64,000 bases of DNA from an uncultured Burkholderiales bacterium (GCA_903896615.1 CAITYM010000030.1:1-64000), one strand, 5' to 3'; shown: positions 45,201 to 54,394, counted from the first letter of the stretch. A program made the numbers and translations. Notes: generated from the letters alone by a model not told the origin.

Positions 45201-46568
45201 ATCTGTGAACTTAGCCCTCGCGTTAAAATCCTCCGAGCTGTACATACGAATACAAATGCCCTCAGCAACGCGGCCACACCTACCAGCACGTTGATTAGCT
45301 GCAGCTTGAGAGATGGGCTCGACCAATAGTTGCTCTACTTTGCTACGATAACTGTAGCGCTTCACACGGGCTGTCCCCAAATCAATCACAAATCGAATGC
45401 CCGGAACGGTAAGTGAGGTTTCAGCCACATTGGTTGCCAAAACAATACGAGGAGCACCGCCTGTTTGAAAAACCTTATCTTGTTCAGCCTGGGTTAATCT
45501 TGCGAACAAAGGGACCACCTCACATTGGCGCGTCAACGCTCGAGTGCTTAAATGAGAGCTCAGGTGGCCCAAAGCTTCTCGAATTTCGCGCTCCCCAGGT
45601 AAAAAAACCAAAATATCTCCCATGGATGGGAGAACTTGAGTAGCAAATTGAGGCAATTGTTTGATAGATTGGGCAGAGGATTCAAGGTTATTATTTATTT
45701 CAAGCAATTGAATTTTTTCAGCGCTCTCCTTCGCCTCCTCGCCAACTGAAGTTGACGCTTCAAGTTTTGGCATTGTTTGACTTGGCTTTGCAACCCATAG
45801 CTCATCGACTGCATCTGCTAAAGCTTCTAACCAACCGTAGTCCCGTGCCTCCTCAAAGGGTCGGTAACGCATCTCCACTGGAAACATTCTCCCAGAGACC
45901 ATAAGCACTGGGGCGGGTCCATCTTTAGTTGCGAAATGCTCTGCAAAACGGTTAGCGTCAATGGTTGCAGAGGTTACGATAACTTTAAGGTCAGGTCTCT
46001 GAGGAAGGATTTGTTTTAGATGTCCGAGCAGAAAATCAATATTTAGACTTCTTTCATGAGCCTCATCTATGATGATGGTGTCATAGCCCTTTAGTAACGG
46101 GTCATTTTGCGACTCAGCCAGAAGTATTCCGTCGGTCATTAGTTTGACGCGCGTTGAGGTACTTAATTTGTCTTGGAACCTGACCTTGTAGCCGACAATG
46201 TCTCCAAGGCTCGTTTTAAGTTCATCTGCAATGCGCTTAGCAACGGAGGTTGCAGCGATCCGCCTAGGTTGTGTGTGCCCGATTAGAAAATGACTAGGCC
46301 GGTTTGTCTTGCTTTCGTTTTGGGTTGGGTTCTTATTTTGGGCCTTACGCGCAGCACCCCTTCCAAGCGCTAGGGCCATTTTTGGAAGCTGAGTGGTCTT
46401 GCCGGAACCCGTTTCTCCGCATATGATCACTACTTGGTGAGTTTCGATCGCCTGCATAATTTCCCCTCTGCGCAACGAGACAGGCAAAGATTCGGGAAAT
46501 TCGATAGACAAAGGAGAAGAGACTTGCAAGTTTGGACCAAAGATGAGTGACAATTCGCAGGACAGCAC
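42291..46568 (-). CDS. hrpA: DEAH-box ATP-dependent RNA helicase HrpA
   Basis: A 1425-aa helicase, slightly longer than E. coli HrpA (about 1300). Motifs: CGETGSGKTTQLPK (I), TQPRRIAATSVAKRIADEL (Ia), DEAHERS (II), SATID (III), NVAETSLTVPGIRFVID (V), QRAGRCGRV (VI), followed by HA2, OB and the long HrpA C-terminal domain. Extra length comes from hydrophilic insertions near residues 259-309 and a Ser/Asn/Gly-rich one near 1056-1105. The start is a GTG; the ATG at codon 38 would cut into the conserved N-terminus. HrpA resolves stalled ribosomes and RNA structures. It is divergent from argA. Confidence 0.95.
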   Translation of the reverse strand: MLSCELSLIFGPNLQVSSPLSIEFPESLPVSLRRGEIMQAIETHQVVIICGETGSGKTTQLPKMALALGRGAARKAQNKNPTQNESKTNRPSHFLIGHTQPRRIAATSVAKRIADELKTSLGDIVGYKVRFQDKLSTSTRVKLMTDGILLAESQNDPLLKGYDTIIIDEAHERSLNIDFLLGHLKQILPQRPDLKVIVTSATIDANRFAEHFATKDGPAPVLMVSGRMFPVEMRYRPFEEARDYGWLEALADAVDELWVAKPSQTMPKLEASTSVGEEAKESAEKIQLLEINNNLESSAQSIKQLPQFATQVLPSMGDILVFLPGEREIREALGHLSSHLSTRALTRQCEVVPLFARLTQAEQDKVFQTGGAPRIVLATNVAETSLTVPGIRFVIDLGTARVKRYSYRSKVEQLLVEPISQAAANQRAGRCGRVAEGICIRMYSSEDFNARAKFTDPEILRSSLASVILRMKSLKFGQVEEFPFLEAPKPKAISDGYQLLGELGAVDEQLELTRIGAELAKLPLDPRIGRMILEARSRQSLAEVLIVASALSVQDVRDRPLEQQGAADSAHVKFRDEKSEFTGYLKIWKWVNEQRGSERGADGQITHKLTNRQYEQLLKQNFLSIRRLREWRDVYTQLLLLIKEQKWKLNTDAPSYEQLHQSLLSGLMGNIGFKSDEHDFYLGARGIRFYKHPGVHLSKKTHRWVVCAELVETTRLFGRGIAAIDPLWLEDLGAHLLKRQLLDPKFDPRKAEVSAFERATLYGLLVYSGRRVPYAKVDIQGAREIFIRQGLVDGQWLGNLPFLSANQKMIRIVEELEHKSRRQDVLVDEALIFAFYDQKIPADVFNGITLERWYKQECLTSAQPPLLLTRDELMRHEAQGITTEAFPKTVKLGGVDCTAVYLHEPGSARDGITVNVPLFVLNQVSEERVEWLVPGMLKEKILALLKSLHQKPRARLVPLPETAHRFAQELSVQEIFGRGSLIDALVKCVVAQTQVEVKRGDFKVETLSAHHYMNFRVEGESGRQLGMGRNLGALKADLGAQARGAFQALASLKLQSSVETASIGRSSGSDNKSGASFNANSNSGLNQKSAGIVNNTNSRNAIKPFQEAGHLERTLELSQMGTYTQWSFGELPELLEIRRGEQTLIGFPALIDEIISVRIEVFDEPSIAQQKHRIGLRRLFALQIKDSIKYLEKNNAELSSALVMNFAQALKNLDTAAQTANAKGGASSTSGAISIETLKHQIIDLALERTFMMEPLPLNEQAFLDRLAEGRTRLTLITSEIVRLVQTLLTEFSSAARKLKDTQSNAGVQSDIALQLQRLMHKNFLLETPYSQLQQLPRYLKAVFLRLDKWRSDPARDLDRMKQMSTIEQIFWREWVARKGVPDARLSEFRWLLEELRVSLFAQELKTPQPVSVKRLEKAWAQLQQ

Positions 46569-46646
46569 GGCTGTTTTGAGCTCCCTATTATCTCAGCGTA
46601 GAACCTTGTCTAAGCTATTTTCTAACCACTTCGCAACAAATTGACA

Positions 46647-47996
46647 ATGTCAAACGTATTTAACTTTACCTTTGTTCCTTGGTTTCGCGCTGTTGCCCCT
46701 TATATTCATATGCACAGGGGGAAGACCTTCGTCGTGGCCGTATCCGGCGAAGCAATCGCAGCAGGCAAACTACCCAATCTTGTCCAAGATTTGGCGCTCA
46801 TTCACAGCATGGGAGTGAACTTGGTATTGGTTCACGGCTTTAGGCCTCAAGTGAATGAGCAATTACTAGCGAAGGGCCACATACCTAAATACTCTCACGG
46901 CATGAGAGTTACAGATGAGGTTGCGCTGGACTGCGCCCAAGAGGCTGCAGGTCAACTGCGCTACGAAATCGAAGCGGCCTTTAGTCAAGGATTACCCAAC
47001 ACGCCCATGGCGGGGGCTACCATGAGGGTTATATCCGGTAACTTCCTTACCGCCCGCCCTGTAGGCATTTTGGACGGAGTCGATTTTATGAACTCCGGCC
47101 TCGTGCGAAAAGTTGATGTTAAAGGCATTACCCAAACCCTCGCTGCAGGATCTCTCGTTTTAATGTCCCCTTTTGGTTTCTCTCCCACAGGTGAGGCCTT
47201 TAATCTTTCGATGGAAGAGGTTGCCACATCCGTATCTATAGCTTTGCAAGCTGACAAACTCATCTTCGTCACCGAAGTGCCAGGTATTCGCATCAATCCA
47301 TTCAGTATTGAAACTGAAGACAACCCAATTGATACCGAATTGCCATTGGACGCAGCAGAAAAGTTACTAAGCCAACTACCCCCTGCAACACATCCCCAAG
47401 ATATTGGTTTTTACCTCCAACACTGTGTTAAAGCCTGTAAATCTGGCGTTGAACGAAGCCATATCTTGCCTTTTGCTGTAGACGGAGCTCTTTTATTAGA
47501 GATTTACATGCATGACGGCATCGGCACCATGGTTGTGGATGAGAAATTAGAGAGCCTGCGCGAGGCAACTCACGAAGATGTGGGGGGCGTGCTTCAATTG
47601 ATTGAACCCTTTGAGCGGGACGGCACACTCGTTAAACGCGGTAGAAGCGAGATTGAACGCGATATTGAGCAGTACACAGTCATAGAACATGACGGAGTGA
47701 TTTTCGGATGTGCCGCACTTTATCCTTATCCAGAGCATAAAACAGCTGAAATGGCGGCGCTAACCGTCTCACCCCAGTCACAGTCTCAAGGAGACGGCGA
47801 GAAGCTTCTCAAACGAATTGAAGCACGAGCAAAGTCAATGGGGTTGGAGAGCATTTTCGTACTTACAACAAGGACTCAACACTGGTTTGTCAAGCGCGGA
47901 TTTGTGATTGTGGATACAGAGTGGCTACCGCCTGCGCGCAATAAAAAATACAACTGGGACCGCAAAAGCATTGTGCTGGTCAAAAAGCTGGCATAA
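46647..47996 (+). CDS. argA: N-acetylglutamate synthase
   Basis: A 449-aa ArgA. The ATG at 46647 (MSNVFNFTFVPWFRAVAPYIHMHRGKTFVVAVSGE) is preferred over the track's TTG two codons upstream. The N-terminal amino acid kinase domain (to about residue 290) binds arginine for feedback control; the C-terminal GNAT domain (AALTVSPQSQSQGDGEKLLKRIEARAKSMGLESIFVLTTRTQHWFVKRGF) makes N-acetylglutamate from glutamate and acetyl-CoA, the first step to arginine. Both domains look intact. Confidence 0.95.
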   Translation: MSNVFNFTFVPWFRAVAPYIHMHRGKTFVVAVSGEAIAAGKLPNLVQDLALIHSMGVNLVLVHGFRPQVNEQLLAKGHIPKYSHGMRVTDEVALDCAQEAAGQLRYEIEAAFSQGLPNTPMAGATMRVISGNFLTARPVGILDGVDFMNSGLVRKVDVKGITQTLAAGSLVLMSPFGFSPTGEAFNLSMEEVATSVSIALQADKLIFVTEVPGIRINPFSIETEDNPIDTELPLDAAEKLLSQLPPATHPQDIGFYLQHCVKACKSGVERSHILPFAVDGALLLEIYMHDGIGTMVVDEKLESLREATHEDVGGVLQLIEPFERDGTLVKRGRSEIERDIEQYTVIEHDGVIFGCAALYPYPEHKTAEMAALTVSPQSQSQGDGEKLLKRIEARAKSMGLESIFVLTTRTQHWFVKRGFVIVDTEWLPPARNKKYNWDRKSIVLVKKLA

Positions 47997-48014
47997 AACG
48001 CACTGCGTATAAGC

Positions 48015-48536
48015 TTAATTTGCGGTGATATTGCTCGAGTTTTTATATGCTTTTATCTGTAATATTGCGATATAGGTCAATATCAATATAAAACAAATAT
48101 AAGACCAGTTTGCTATAGATCCGCCAAGGAACGTCCAGTCGACCACAGTGCAATCCCCACTGCCTTTGAAAATCATTGGGATTGCTCGTTTTAAGGGAAA
48201 ATTCTCTATCATGCCGTATAGATCTCTCCCACAACTCAAGGTCTCTGGGGGGAACCATTGAAGCCAACTTTGCCTTGCAGCTACAAAAGCTCCAAAAGCT
48301 GCGAGACACTGCGCCGTGACTGAGAACCCTAAAAGTACTCTAGGTCGGTTGATGAACCAACCTAAACCAGCACAAATGGCGATGAGTATGAGTGCATAAC
48401 GCTGCACAATACACATTGGGCAAGGCTCTAGTCCCAGTGATTCTTGTAAATAAAGGCCAAATGCTAGCAAGGATGTGCACGCAATAAAGACAAATGCACT
48501 TGCAACGCGAGGTTTAAAAAACAAATCAAAAGACAT
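48015..48536 (-). CDS. dsbB: Disulfide bond formation protein DsbB
   Basis: A 173-aa four-helix inner-membrane protein from the ATG at 48536 (MSFDLFFKPRV); an earlier ATG at 48575 adds 13 unconserved residues. Redox pairs are present: CPMC in the first periplasmic loop and the pair in LSCGRDLYGM and GSGDCTVVDW in the second. VQRYALILIAI matches the quinone-site region. It re-oxidises DsbA and passes electrons to quinone. Convergent with argA. Confidence 0.92.
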   Translation of the reverse strand: MSFDLFFKPRVASAFVFIACTSLLAFGLYLQESLGLEPCPMCIVQRYALILIAICAGLGWFINRPRVLLGFSVTAQCLAAFGAFVAARQSWLQWFPPETLSCGRDLYGMIENFPLKRAIPMIFKGSGDCTVVDWTFLGGSIANWSYICFILILTYIAILQIKAYKNSSNITAN

Positions 48537-48651
48537 AGAAGAGCCTAACTTGTAACGATTATGCGAAAATAACATTATCTTCGCATCTCAACAAAAAATC
48601 ACGGGCCAGATTTGGATGGCCCTGATTTCCAAGCTTAAGGATTATGATTTT

Positions 48652-48927
48652 ATGACTCGCATGGTAAATTGCATCAAACTAGGACACGAAGCAGAGGGGC
48701 TAGATTTACCCCCCTACCCAGGTGAACTCGGCAAAAAAATTTGGACAAGCGTGAGCAAACAAGCTTGGGCTGAGTGGTTAAAACAGCAAACGATGCTAGT
48801 CAACGAGAACCGACTGAACCTAGCAGACCTTCGCTCAAGGCAGTACCTGGCTAGGCAAATGGAGAAGCACTTCTTTGGTGAGGGTGCGGACAGCGTACAA
48901 GGATACGTTCCCCCACCAAACGCCTAA
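48652..48927 (+). CDS. yggX: Fe(II) trafficking/oxidative damage protection protein YggX
   Basis: A 91-aa YggX-family protein from the ATG at 48652 ([27 protein letters not shown]); the track's first 12 residues are upstream noise. Conserved Cys7 and the motif [45 protein letters not shown] are all present. It protects Fe-S clusters and helps iron use. Fits with the Fe-S rich CysI/CysH and ferredoxin encoded later in the window. Confidence 0.95.
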   Translation: MTRMVNCIKLGHEAEGLDLPPYPGELGKKIWTSVSKQAWAEWLKQQTMLVNENRLNLADLRSRQYLARQMEKHFFGEGADSVQGYVPPPNA

Positions 48928-48975
48928 TCTTGAGATCGCCTCGCAGCATCAAATTAATAGGTAATAGGCACTCTT

Positions 48976-51249
48976 TTGATTGTTCACCAACATGAGAGTC
49001 CCGTTGAGTGGGCGGATGAAGTTACGCCTAAGAGCAAGTACTTCAACGACACTTACCGTTGCATCTTAAGAAATATAGAAAACCCTGAATTACCGGCTCG
49101 TGATTTAGGAGTTGTTAGAGGCAATGAAGTGTACTTAAAAGGGACTGGTTTGTTAAACCCTCGACCCTTGTGGGCGGGCCAAGAACACTGGAGCGTATTA
49201 GAGACCGGATTTGGGCTTGGCTTAAATTTTCTTTGTACTTGGGCTCATTGGCTGAGCTTGCCTAGCCATTTAAGACCTAAACGCTTAAGCTTTGTCTCGG
49301 TAGAAAAGTACCCCGTTTCAATCAATGATTTGGTGCGTAGCGCTTCCCCTTGGCCTGAGCTATCGCGTTTGGCGCTTCAACTCAAGGAGCAATGGTTTGG
49401 TCTAGTGCCTGGATTTCATCACCTCAAATTTGAAGGCGGGGCTGTGACCCTCCTACTTTGTATGGGTGAAGTCCAAACTGCATTACACGATCTCCAGATG
49501 CGCGCAGACACAGTGTTCCTCGATGGATTTAGTCCTGAAGTTAATCCTCAAATGTGGACTCACAAGATTTTGGGGCGAATCTCCCAACTCGCCAAACCGA
49601 GCGCTCAACTAGCCACGTGGTGCGTTTCTTCCACTGTGATCAAAAGCCTAGAAATACTCGGCTTTGAATGTCATAAAAAAACGGAACTATCCCTAAATTT
49701 AGAGCGCTTGGAGGCCACTTACAAGGCTTTCAAACCTAGGCGTCGACTTCAACTCCAACTTCACCCACATATTAAAAGCGTATTGATGCCGCTTAGCTCG
49801 GCACCCGCTCCAAGGCGATGTGCAGTGATTGGTGCTGGTTTGGCAGGGGCCTGCGCAGCCTACGCTATGGCTAAAAGGGGTTGGAGTGTCGCTGTGTTTG
49901 ACACTGAGCCAGCCCCTGCGCAAGGGGCCTCAGGTGTTCCTGTTGGCATTTTTTCGACTCAGTTAAGCGCTGACGATAACGCAAGCTCAAAACTAAGCCG
50001 CGCTGGGGTCAGAGCGACTCATCAACTCTTAAAAGAAGTCATGCCCCGCAGTTTGGGCGAGCACTGGGATATCAGCGGCGTGCTTGAGATCACTCCGACC
50101 AACGTCACTGTGAATTCGTCGATCAAAAGTGTCGGGGGAATATCAAAAAAACGTACCCCAGATCCAAGCTCCTTTGAGATATTTCAAACGAGTCAGGGAC
50201 GTGATTGGTGCGAATTAGACCAACGCCATACTGGCCATCAATTCTTGAAGGGGTCAACCCTTGATGCAACAAAGCATGCAGTCCTGCCTAACGTTTGGCA
50301 CAAACGCGGTGGATGGGTAGATCCCTCGCAATTAATTGAGGCCATCCTTAAAACACAAGGAATAGAGTTTTACGGTCAAACGAAGATTACGAAGATTACC
50401 AAAATCAATCTACATAAAAACTCGAGCTCAAGGGTAGATGTTGATTGCACACAGTCCGCGGAGTTACGCGCCCCGCTTTGGACTCTAGAAGGACCAAGCA
50501 CTACAAACCCGTTGGGTAATGATCAACCTTTGTGCGTGAGTTTGCAAGACTTGAATGAAATGCGCTTTGAACAAGTCATCTTAACAAATGCAGCGGGTGT
50601 AGACACCCTGCTCTCGCCTTTGATTAAGGGCTATGAGGAGCGTGCTTTGCTTGAGAGCACTTACGGTCAACTCTCATGGGGTGAGCTTCCAAACACTGCG
50701 TGCAAGGACTTGAATAACTTCCCCTTGAATGGTGAGGGTAGTTTTTTTGTACGCCCATCACAGGACAATAACTTAATGAGTCGTTGGTACGCAGGCTCTA
50801 CTTTCGAGCGAATATCCCAGCAAATTTCTTTTACAAACTCTACACTCCCCCACGGATCAAATACCTTAAAGCGCCATGCATTAAATTTACAAAAGCTCAA
50901 AGGACTTTATCCCAATGCCTGTGATGCTGTACTTGAGCACTTAGGACAATCCAACCCAGGCGAAGTGGCTTTGGACAATCCAAGCTTGAAAGCCTGGAGT
51001 CAGTGGCGTTGCAATACACGTAACCGTATCCCGTGGGCAGAGGATTTCTGCGGGCCGGGGTTAGACGAGTCATCAACTCAATCAGCTAAATCAACTAACT
51101 TAAAGGGCTTGAGCGTCTTGGCAGGGCTTGGATCTAAGGGTCTTGCTTTAGCGCCACTGTGTGCAGAAATATTGGCAGCCTCTATCCATTTAGAACCCGT
51201 GCCTATTGAGGGGCATTTACTGAAAAAAATCAGAAAATTTAATACTTAG
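48976..51249 (+). CDS. mnmC: Bifunctional tRNA mnm5s2U biosynthesis protein MnmC
   Basis: A 757-aa fusion of a methyltransferase (MnmC2) and FAD-dependent oxidase (MnmC1). N-terminal half: SPVEWADEVTPKSKYFNDTYRC, SAM-binding LETGFGLGLNFL and DTVFLDGFSPEVNPQMWT. C-terminal half starts near residue 279 with VIGAGLAGACAAYAMAKRGWSVAVFD (FAD/Rossmann) and ends with GLSVLAGLGSKGLALAPLCAEILA. It finishes the wobble uridine modification in tRNAs for Lys, Glu and others. The start codon is TTG; no in-frame ATG is near and the conserved N-terminus begins right after it. Confidence 0.93.
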   Translation: MIVHQHESPVEWADEVTPKSKYFNDTYRCILRNIENPELPARDLGVVRGNEVYLKGTGLLNPRPLWAGQEHWSVLETGFGLGLNFLCTWAHWLSLPSHLRPKRLSFVSVEKYPVSINDLVRSASPWPELSRLALQLKEQWFGLVPGFHHLKFEGGAVTLLLCMGEVQTALHDLQMRADTVFLDGFSPEVNPQMWTHKILGRISQLAKPSAQLATWCVSSTVIKSLEILGFECHKKTELSLNLERLEATYKAFKPRRRLQLQLHPHIKSVLMPLSSAPAPRRCAVIGAGLAGACAAYAMAKRGWSVAVFDTEPAPAQGASGVPVGIFSTQLSADDNASSKLSRAGVRATHQLLKEVMPRSLGEHWDISGVLEITPTNVTVNSSIKSVGGISKKRTPDPSSFEIFQTSQGRDWCELDQRHTGHQFLKGSTLDATKHAVLPNVWHKRGGWVDPSQLIEAILKTQGIEFYGQTKITKITKINLHKNSSSRVDVDCTQSAELRAPLWTLEGPSTTNPLGNDQPLCVSLQDLNEMRFEQVILTNAAGVDTLLSPLIKGYEERALLESTYGQLSWGELPNTACKDLNNFPLNGEGSFFVRPSQDNNLMSRWYAGSTFERISQQISFTNSTLPHGSNTLKRHALNLQKLKGLYPNACDAVLEHLGQSNPGEVALDNPSLKAWSQWRCNTRNRIPWAEDFCGPGLDESSTQSAKSTNLKGLSVLAGLGSKGLALAPLCAEILAASIHLEPVPIEGHLLKKIRKFNT

Positions 51250-51296
51250 TAAGTATTAAATGCATATATTCCTAAAAGTCATATATCTAAAACTAA

Positions 51297-51332
51297 TTGA
51301 TATTTTGATTTTATATATCAAAAGGCTATAGT
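51297..51332 (+). promoter_or_regulatory. tauE-cys operon promoter, probably leaderless, with inverted repeat
   Basis: TTGATT (51305-51310), 16 bases, TATAGT (51327-51332), ending six bases before the tauE ATG at 51339; the expected start of transcription is the ATG. The -35 region is covered by an inverted repeat TTGATAT (51297-51303)/ATATCAA (51315-51321), which could bind CysB. No ribosome binding site is present. Confidence 0.7.
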
Positions 51333-51338
51333 AGCGGC

Positions 51339-52130
51339 ATGGAAAATATTGCTTTTATCGTAGCGGGTTTCACCGTGGGGACCATTGTGGGTTTAACCGG
51401 GGTTGGGGGAGGCTCCCTCATGACGCCGCTGTTGATTTTTGGATTCGGTATTCAACCTGCTTTAGCAGTGGGAACCGATTTGCTCTTTGCGGCAGGAACC
51501 AAATTTGGTGGATTGATTCATTTAACTCGTCGCAAATTAGTGCCTTGGAGGGTTGTCTTAACACTTTGCGCTGGCAGCATTCCTGCATCCCTAGTGACTA
51601 TCGCGGTTTTGCACGAAGTCGGCTCGCAGTCCAAGACTGTTCAACATCTGATGAGCGTAACTTTGGGAGCGGCACTTTTATTGACAGCGGCTGCGACTTT
51701 GTACAAAGTCATCAGGGGATCAAAATTATCCCCCCCTACAGAGGAGGATAATGCGGAGCTCAGCCAAAAACCAAAACACATTGCTTACCCCATTGTTTTT
51801 GGAGCTTTGATTGGGGTTTTGGTCACACTGACTTCAGTGGGGGCTGGGGCTATAGGCGTTACAGTTTTGCTAATTTTGTATCCGTTACTCCCCTTGCAAC
51901 GGATTGTGGCGAGCGATATTGCCTATGCCGTGCCGCTTACCTTAGTTGCAGGGCTTGGACACGCGTCACTGGGCACTGTGAATTGGCAAATGCTTGGTTT
52001 GCTTTTGTGCGGATCAATTCCCGGAATCTGGTTGGGTTCTTTAGTAGTTGCAAAAGCACCCGAAAGATTTATTCGTTTTGCACTCTCCATTCTTCTTACT
52101 TGGGCGGGAAGCCGCCTGGTGCTCAATTAA
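51339..52130 (+). CDS. TauE/SafE family sulfite exporter-type membrane protein
   Basis: A 263-aa membrane protein with about eight helices. The family motifs are FTVGTIVGLTGVGGGSLMTPLLIFGFGIQPALAVGTDLLFAAGTKFGG in the first half and VTLTSVGAGAIGVTVLLIL in the second (internal duplication). It starts the sulfate assimilation operon, seven bases before cysI, so export of excess sulfite or uptake of a sulfur oxyanion is likely. The same gene order is known from Burkholderia/Bordetella relatives. Confidence 0.92.
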   Translation: MENIAFIVAGFTVGTIVGLTGVGGGSLMTPLLIFGFGIQPALAVGTDLLFAAGTKFGGLIHLTRRKLVPWRVVLTLCAGSIPASLVTIAVLHEVGSQSKTVQHLMSVTLGAALLLTAAATLYKVIRGSKLSPPTEEDNAELSQKPKHIAYPIVFGALIGVLVTLTSVGAGAIGVTVLLILYPLLPLQRIVASDIAYAVPLTLVAGLGHASLGTVNWQMLGLLLCGSIPGIWLGSLVVAKAPERFIRFALSILLTWAGSRLVLN

Positions 52131-52137
52131 AAATATC

Positions 52138-53934
52138 ATGTATCAGTACACCTCTTTTGACCGCGAATTTATTAAAGACCGAGCTCTACAGTTCAGAGAC
52201 CAATTAGTGCGCTATCAAAATGGCAATCTCAGTGAGGATGAGTTCAAGCCCTTGCGACTCCAAAACGGCTGGTATGTTCAGCGCTACGCGCCTATGCTTA
52301 GGGTCGCAGTTCCTTACGGCGAACTAAGCTCAGCTCAACTTAGAGTACTAGCCACCATCGCTCGCGAGTTTGATAAACCCACAGACCAACTCTTGGCCGA
52401 AGCGCAATCCAAACAAGACTTGATTGGTTCGACTCCAGGACCAAGACTTGTTAAAGGGGTCGCTCATTTCACAACTCGCCAAAATGTCCAGTACAACTGG
52501 ATCCCTCTTGATAAAAGCGCTGATGTAATGGATTTGCTTGCGAGTGTTGACATGCACGGCATCCAAACCAGTGGTAACTGCATTCGCAACATCACCAGCG
52601 ATGAGCGCGCTGGCATTGCTCAAGATGAAATAGCCGATCCAAGACCTTATGCAGAAATACTTAGGCAGTGGAGCACGTTGCACCCTGAGTTTGCATATCT
52701 GCCAAGAAAGTTCAAAATTGCAATTACCGGCTCCACCGAAGACCGGGCAGCAACTGCTTGGCATGATGTCGGTCTGCACCTTTATAAAAATGCTACAGGC
52801 GAACTTGGTTTCAAAGTGTTGGTTGGCGGTGGTATGGGTAGAACACCCCTCATTGCGCCCGTTCTTAAAGAATTTTTGCCTGCCAATGAAATCATTAATT
52901 ACATTGAGGCGGTGGTTCGCATTTTTAATCGCTGGGGTAGAAGAGACAACATCTACAAAGCTCGCATAAAGATCTTAGTAAAGGCCGAACAAGAGCGTTT
53001 TACAAAAGAAGTAGATGCTGAGTTTGATCGCATTCACAAGGAGGACCGCGCGCCTCACACCATTACAAGCCGCGAGTTAGAGCGTGTTCGTGCCATGTTT
53101 GAAGTACCCCATAAGGTCACAATTCAACCAAAATCTGAAACGCTCAATGCAACCAAACCCGCATATGACCAAACTGTAAGTCCCGAGCACAGGGCCGCGT
53201 ACACAAGATGGTTAGATCAAAACGTTGCCCCCCATCGGTTGGTAGATTACAGAATTGTGACCCTTTCTTTTAAACGGCCCGGTCAAGCGCCGGGGGACGC
53301 AACTGCAACTCAGCTTGAGCAAGCAGCAAAGATTTGCGATGACTTCTCGTGCTCTGAGGTGCGTGTAACTCACGCCCAAAACTTGGTCCTCCCGTGGGTC
53401 CATGAGAGTGATCTATATGCACTTTGGCTTGCAGCCAAAGCGGCTGGCTTTGCACAACCTAACATTGGTTTGATCTCTGACATGATTGCATGCCCTGGGG
53501 GAGATTACTGTGCACTTGCCAATGCAAGGTCCATACCTGTTGCAGACTCAATCACGCAACGTTTCACTGACCTGGACGAAATATTAGACATAGGACCGGT
53601 AGATCTGCATATCAGCGGATGTATCAACTCCTGCGGGCACCACCACAGTGGTCACATCGGTGTCTTAGGTGTGGATAAAGACGGTCAAGAGTGGTACCAA
53701 GTAACACTGGGCGGAAGTGATGGCAGCGCACTCGGTGGAGCCCCCACGCCGGGTCGTGTAGTTGGACCATCCTTTTCATCTGAAGAAGTGGTGGGTGTAA
53801 TTGAAGAAGTTCTCGCGCACTACACGGCGCACCGCATTTCCAAAGAGCCGTTCATTGAAACGCTCAAAAGAGTGGGCTTTGAGTCTTTTAAAGCAGTTGC
53901 AAACGCCGCTCGACTTGATCGCCAAGGCAGTTGA
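52138..53934 (+). CDS. cysI: Sulfite reductase, siroheme/4Fe-4S protein (nitrite/sulfite reductase family)
   Basis: A 598-aa assimilatory sulfite reductase hemoprotein from the ATG at 52138 (MYQYTSFDREFIKDRALQF); the track's longer start lies in tauE in another frame. The cluster/siroheme cysteines are C452 and C458 (CPGGDYC) and C495 and C499 (GCINSCG), followed by HHHSGHIGVLGVDKDG. The family includes both nitrite and sulfite reductases; the cysH/D/N context points to sulfite. No cysJ flavoprotein is present, so electrons probably come from ferredoxin or another donor. Confidence 0.93.
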   Translation: MYQYTSFDREFIKDRALQFRDQLVRYQNGNLSEDEFKPLRLQNGWYVQRYAPMLRVAVPYGELSSAQLRVLATIAREFDKPTDQLLAEAQSKQDLIGSTPGPRLVKGVAHFTTRQNVQYNWIPLDKSADVMDLLASVDMHGIQTSGNCIRNITSDERAGIAQDEIADPRPYAEILRQWSTLHPEFAYLPRKFKIAITGSTEDRAATAWHDVGLHLYKNATGELGFKVLVGGGMGRTPLIAPVLKEFLPANEIINYIEAVVRIFNRWGRRDNIYKARIKILVKAEQERFTKEVDAEFDRIHKEDRAPHTITSRELERVRAMFEVPHKVTIQPKSETLNATKPAYDQTVSPEHRAAYTRWLDQNVAPHRLVDYRIVTLSFKRPGQAPGDATATQLEQAAKICDDFSCSEVRVTHAQNLVLPWVHESDLYALWLAAKAAGFAQPNIGLISDMIACPGGDYCALANARSIPVADSITQRFTDLDEILDIGPVDLHISGCINSCGHHHSGHIGVLGVDKDGQEWYQVTLGGSDGSALGGAPTPGRVVGPSFSSEEVVGVIEEVLAHYTAHRISKEPFIETLKRVGFESFKAVANAARLDRQGS

Positions 53935-54013
53935 GCGCAGCGAGAAGAATAAGCACAGCGAGTCAATAACAAATTAAATTTTCATCCATTTCTTATCTCA
54001 GTGTGTTTTTTAT

Positions 54014-54394
54014 ATGAAACTTAACTTATTTCACGCTCCCCAGGAGAAACCAATAACCTTACCTTCTGGTGTATTGGAACTAAGCAATGATGTTGATCCA
54101 CTAGAAATATCACTTGAGGGCGTCAAATCGATCCGCCTGCATTTTCCAAAATTCACGGACGGTCGAGCTTTCAGTCAAGCCGTAATGCTTAGAAACCGCA
54201 GATCCTTTGAGGGAGATCTATGCGCGACAGGTGACGTACTGATTGATCAATTAATTCAAATTGCTCGCACTGGTTTTACGAGTGCAGAGCTAAGAGCGGA
54301 TCAAGACATTGAACACGGAATCCGTCTGCTCAATCATTTCAAAGGGTTCTACCAAGGCGATGCTATAAACCCTACCCCCGCCTTTGCCCGGTAA
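54014..54394 (+). CDS. DUF934 family protein (CysI-associated)
   Basis: A 126-aa protein of the DUF934 family, regularly found between cysI and cysH. Diagnostic sequence: VKSIRLHFPKFTDGRAFSQAVMLRNRRSFEGDLCATGDVLIDQLIQIARTGFTSAELR. It has no signal peptide. By position it may assist sulfite reductase assembly or electron delivery, which is inference. Its stop codon lies in the loop of a GC hairpin directly before cysH. Confidence 0.9.
   Translation: MKLNLFHAPQEKPITLPSGVLELSNDVDPLEISLEGVKSIRLHFPKFTDGRAFSQAVMLRNRRSFEGDLCATGDVLIDQLIQIARTGFTSAELRADQDIEHGIRLLNHFKGFYQGDAINPTPAFAR

Noticed and set aside
52649-52969. 106-aa ORF inside cysI
   Set aside because: Out-of-frame shadow of a conserved enzyme.
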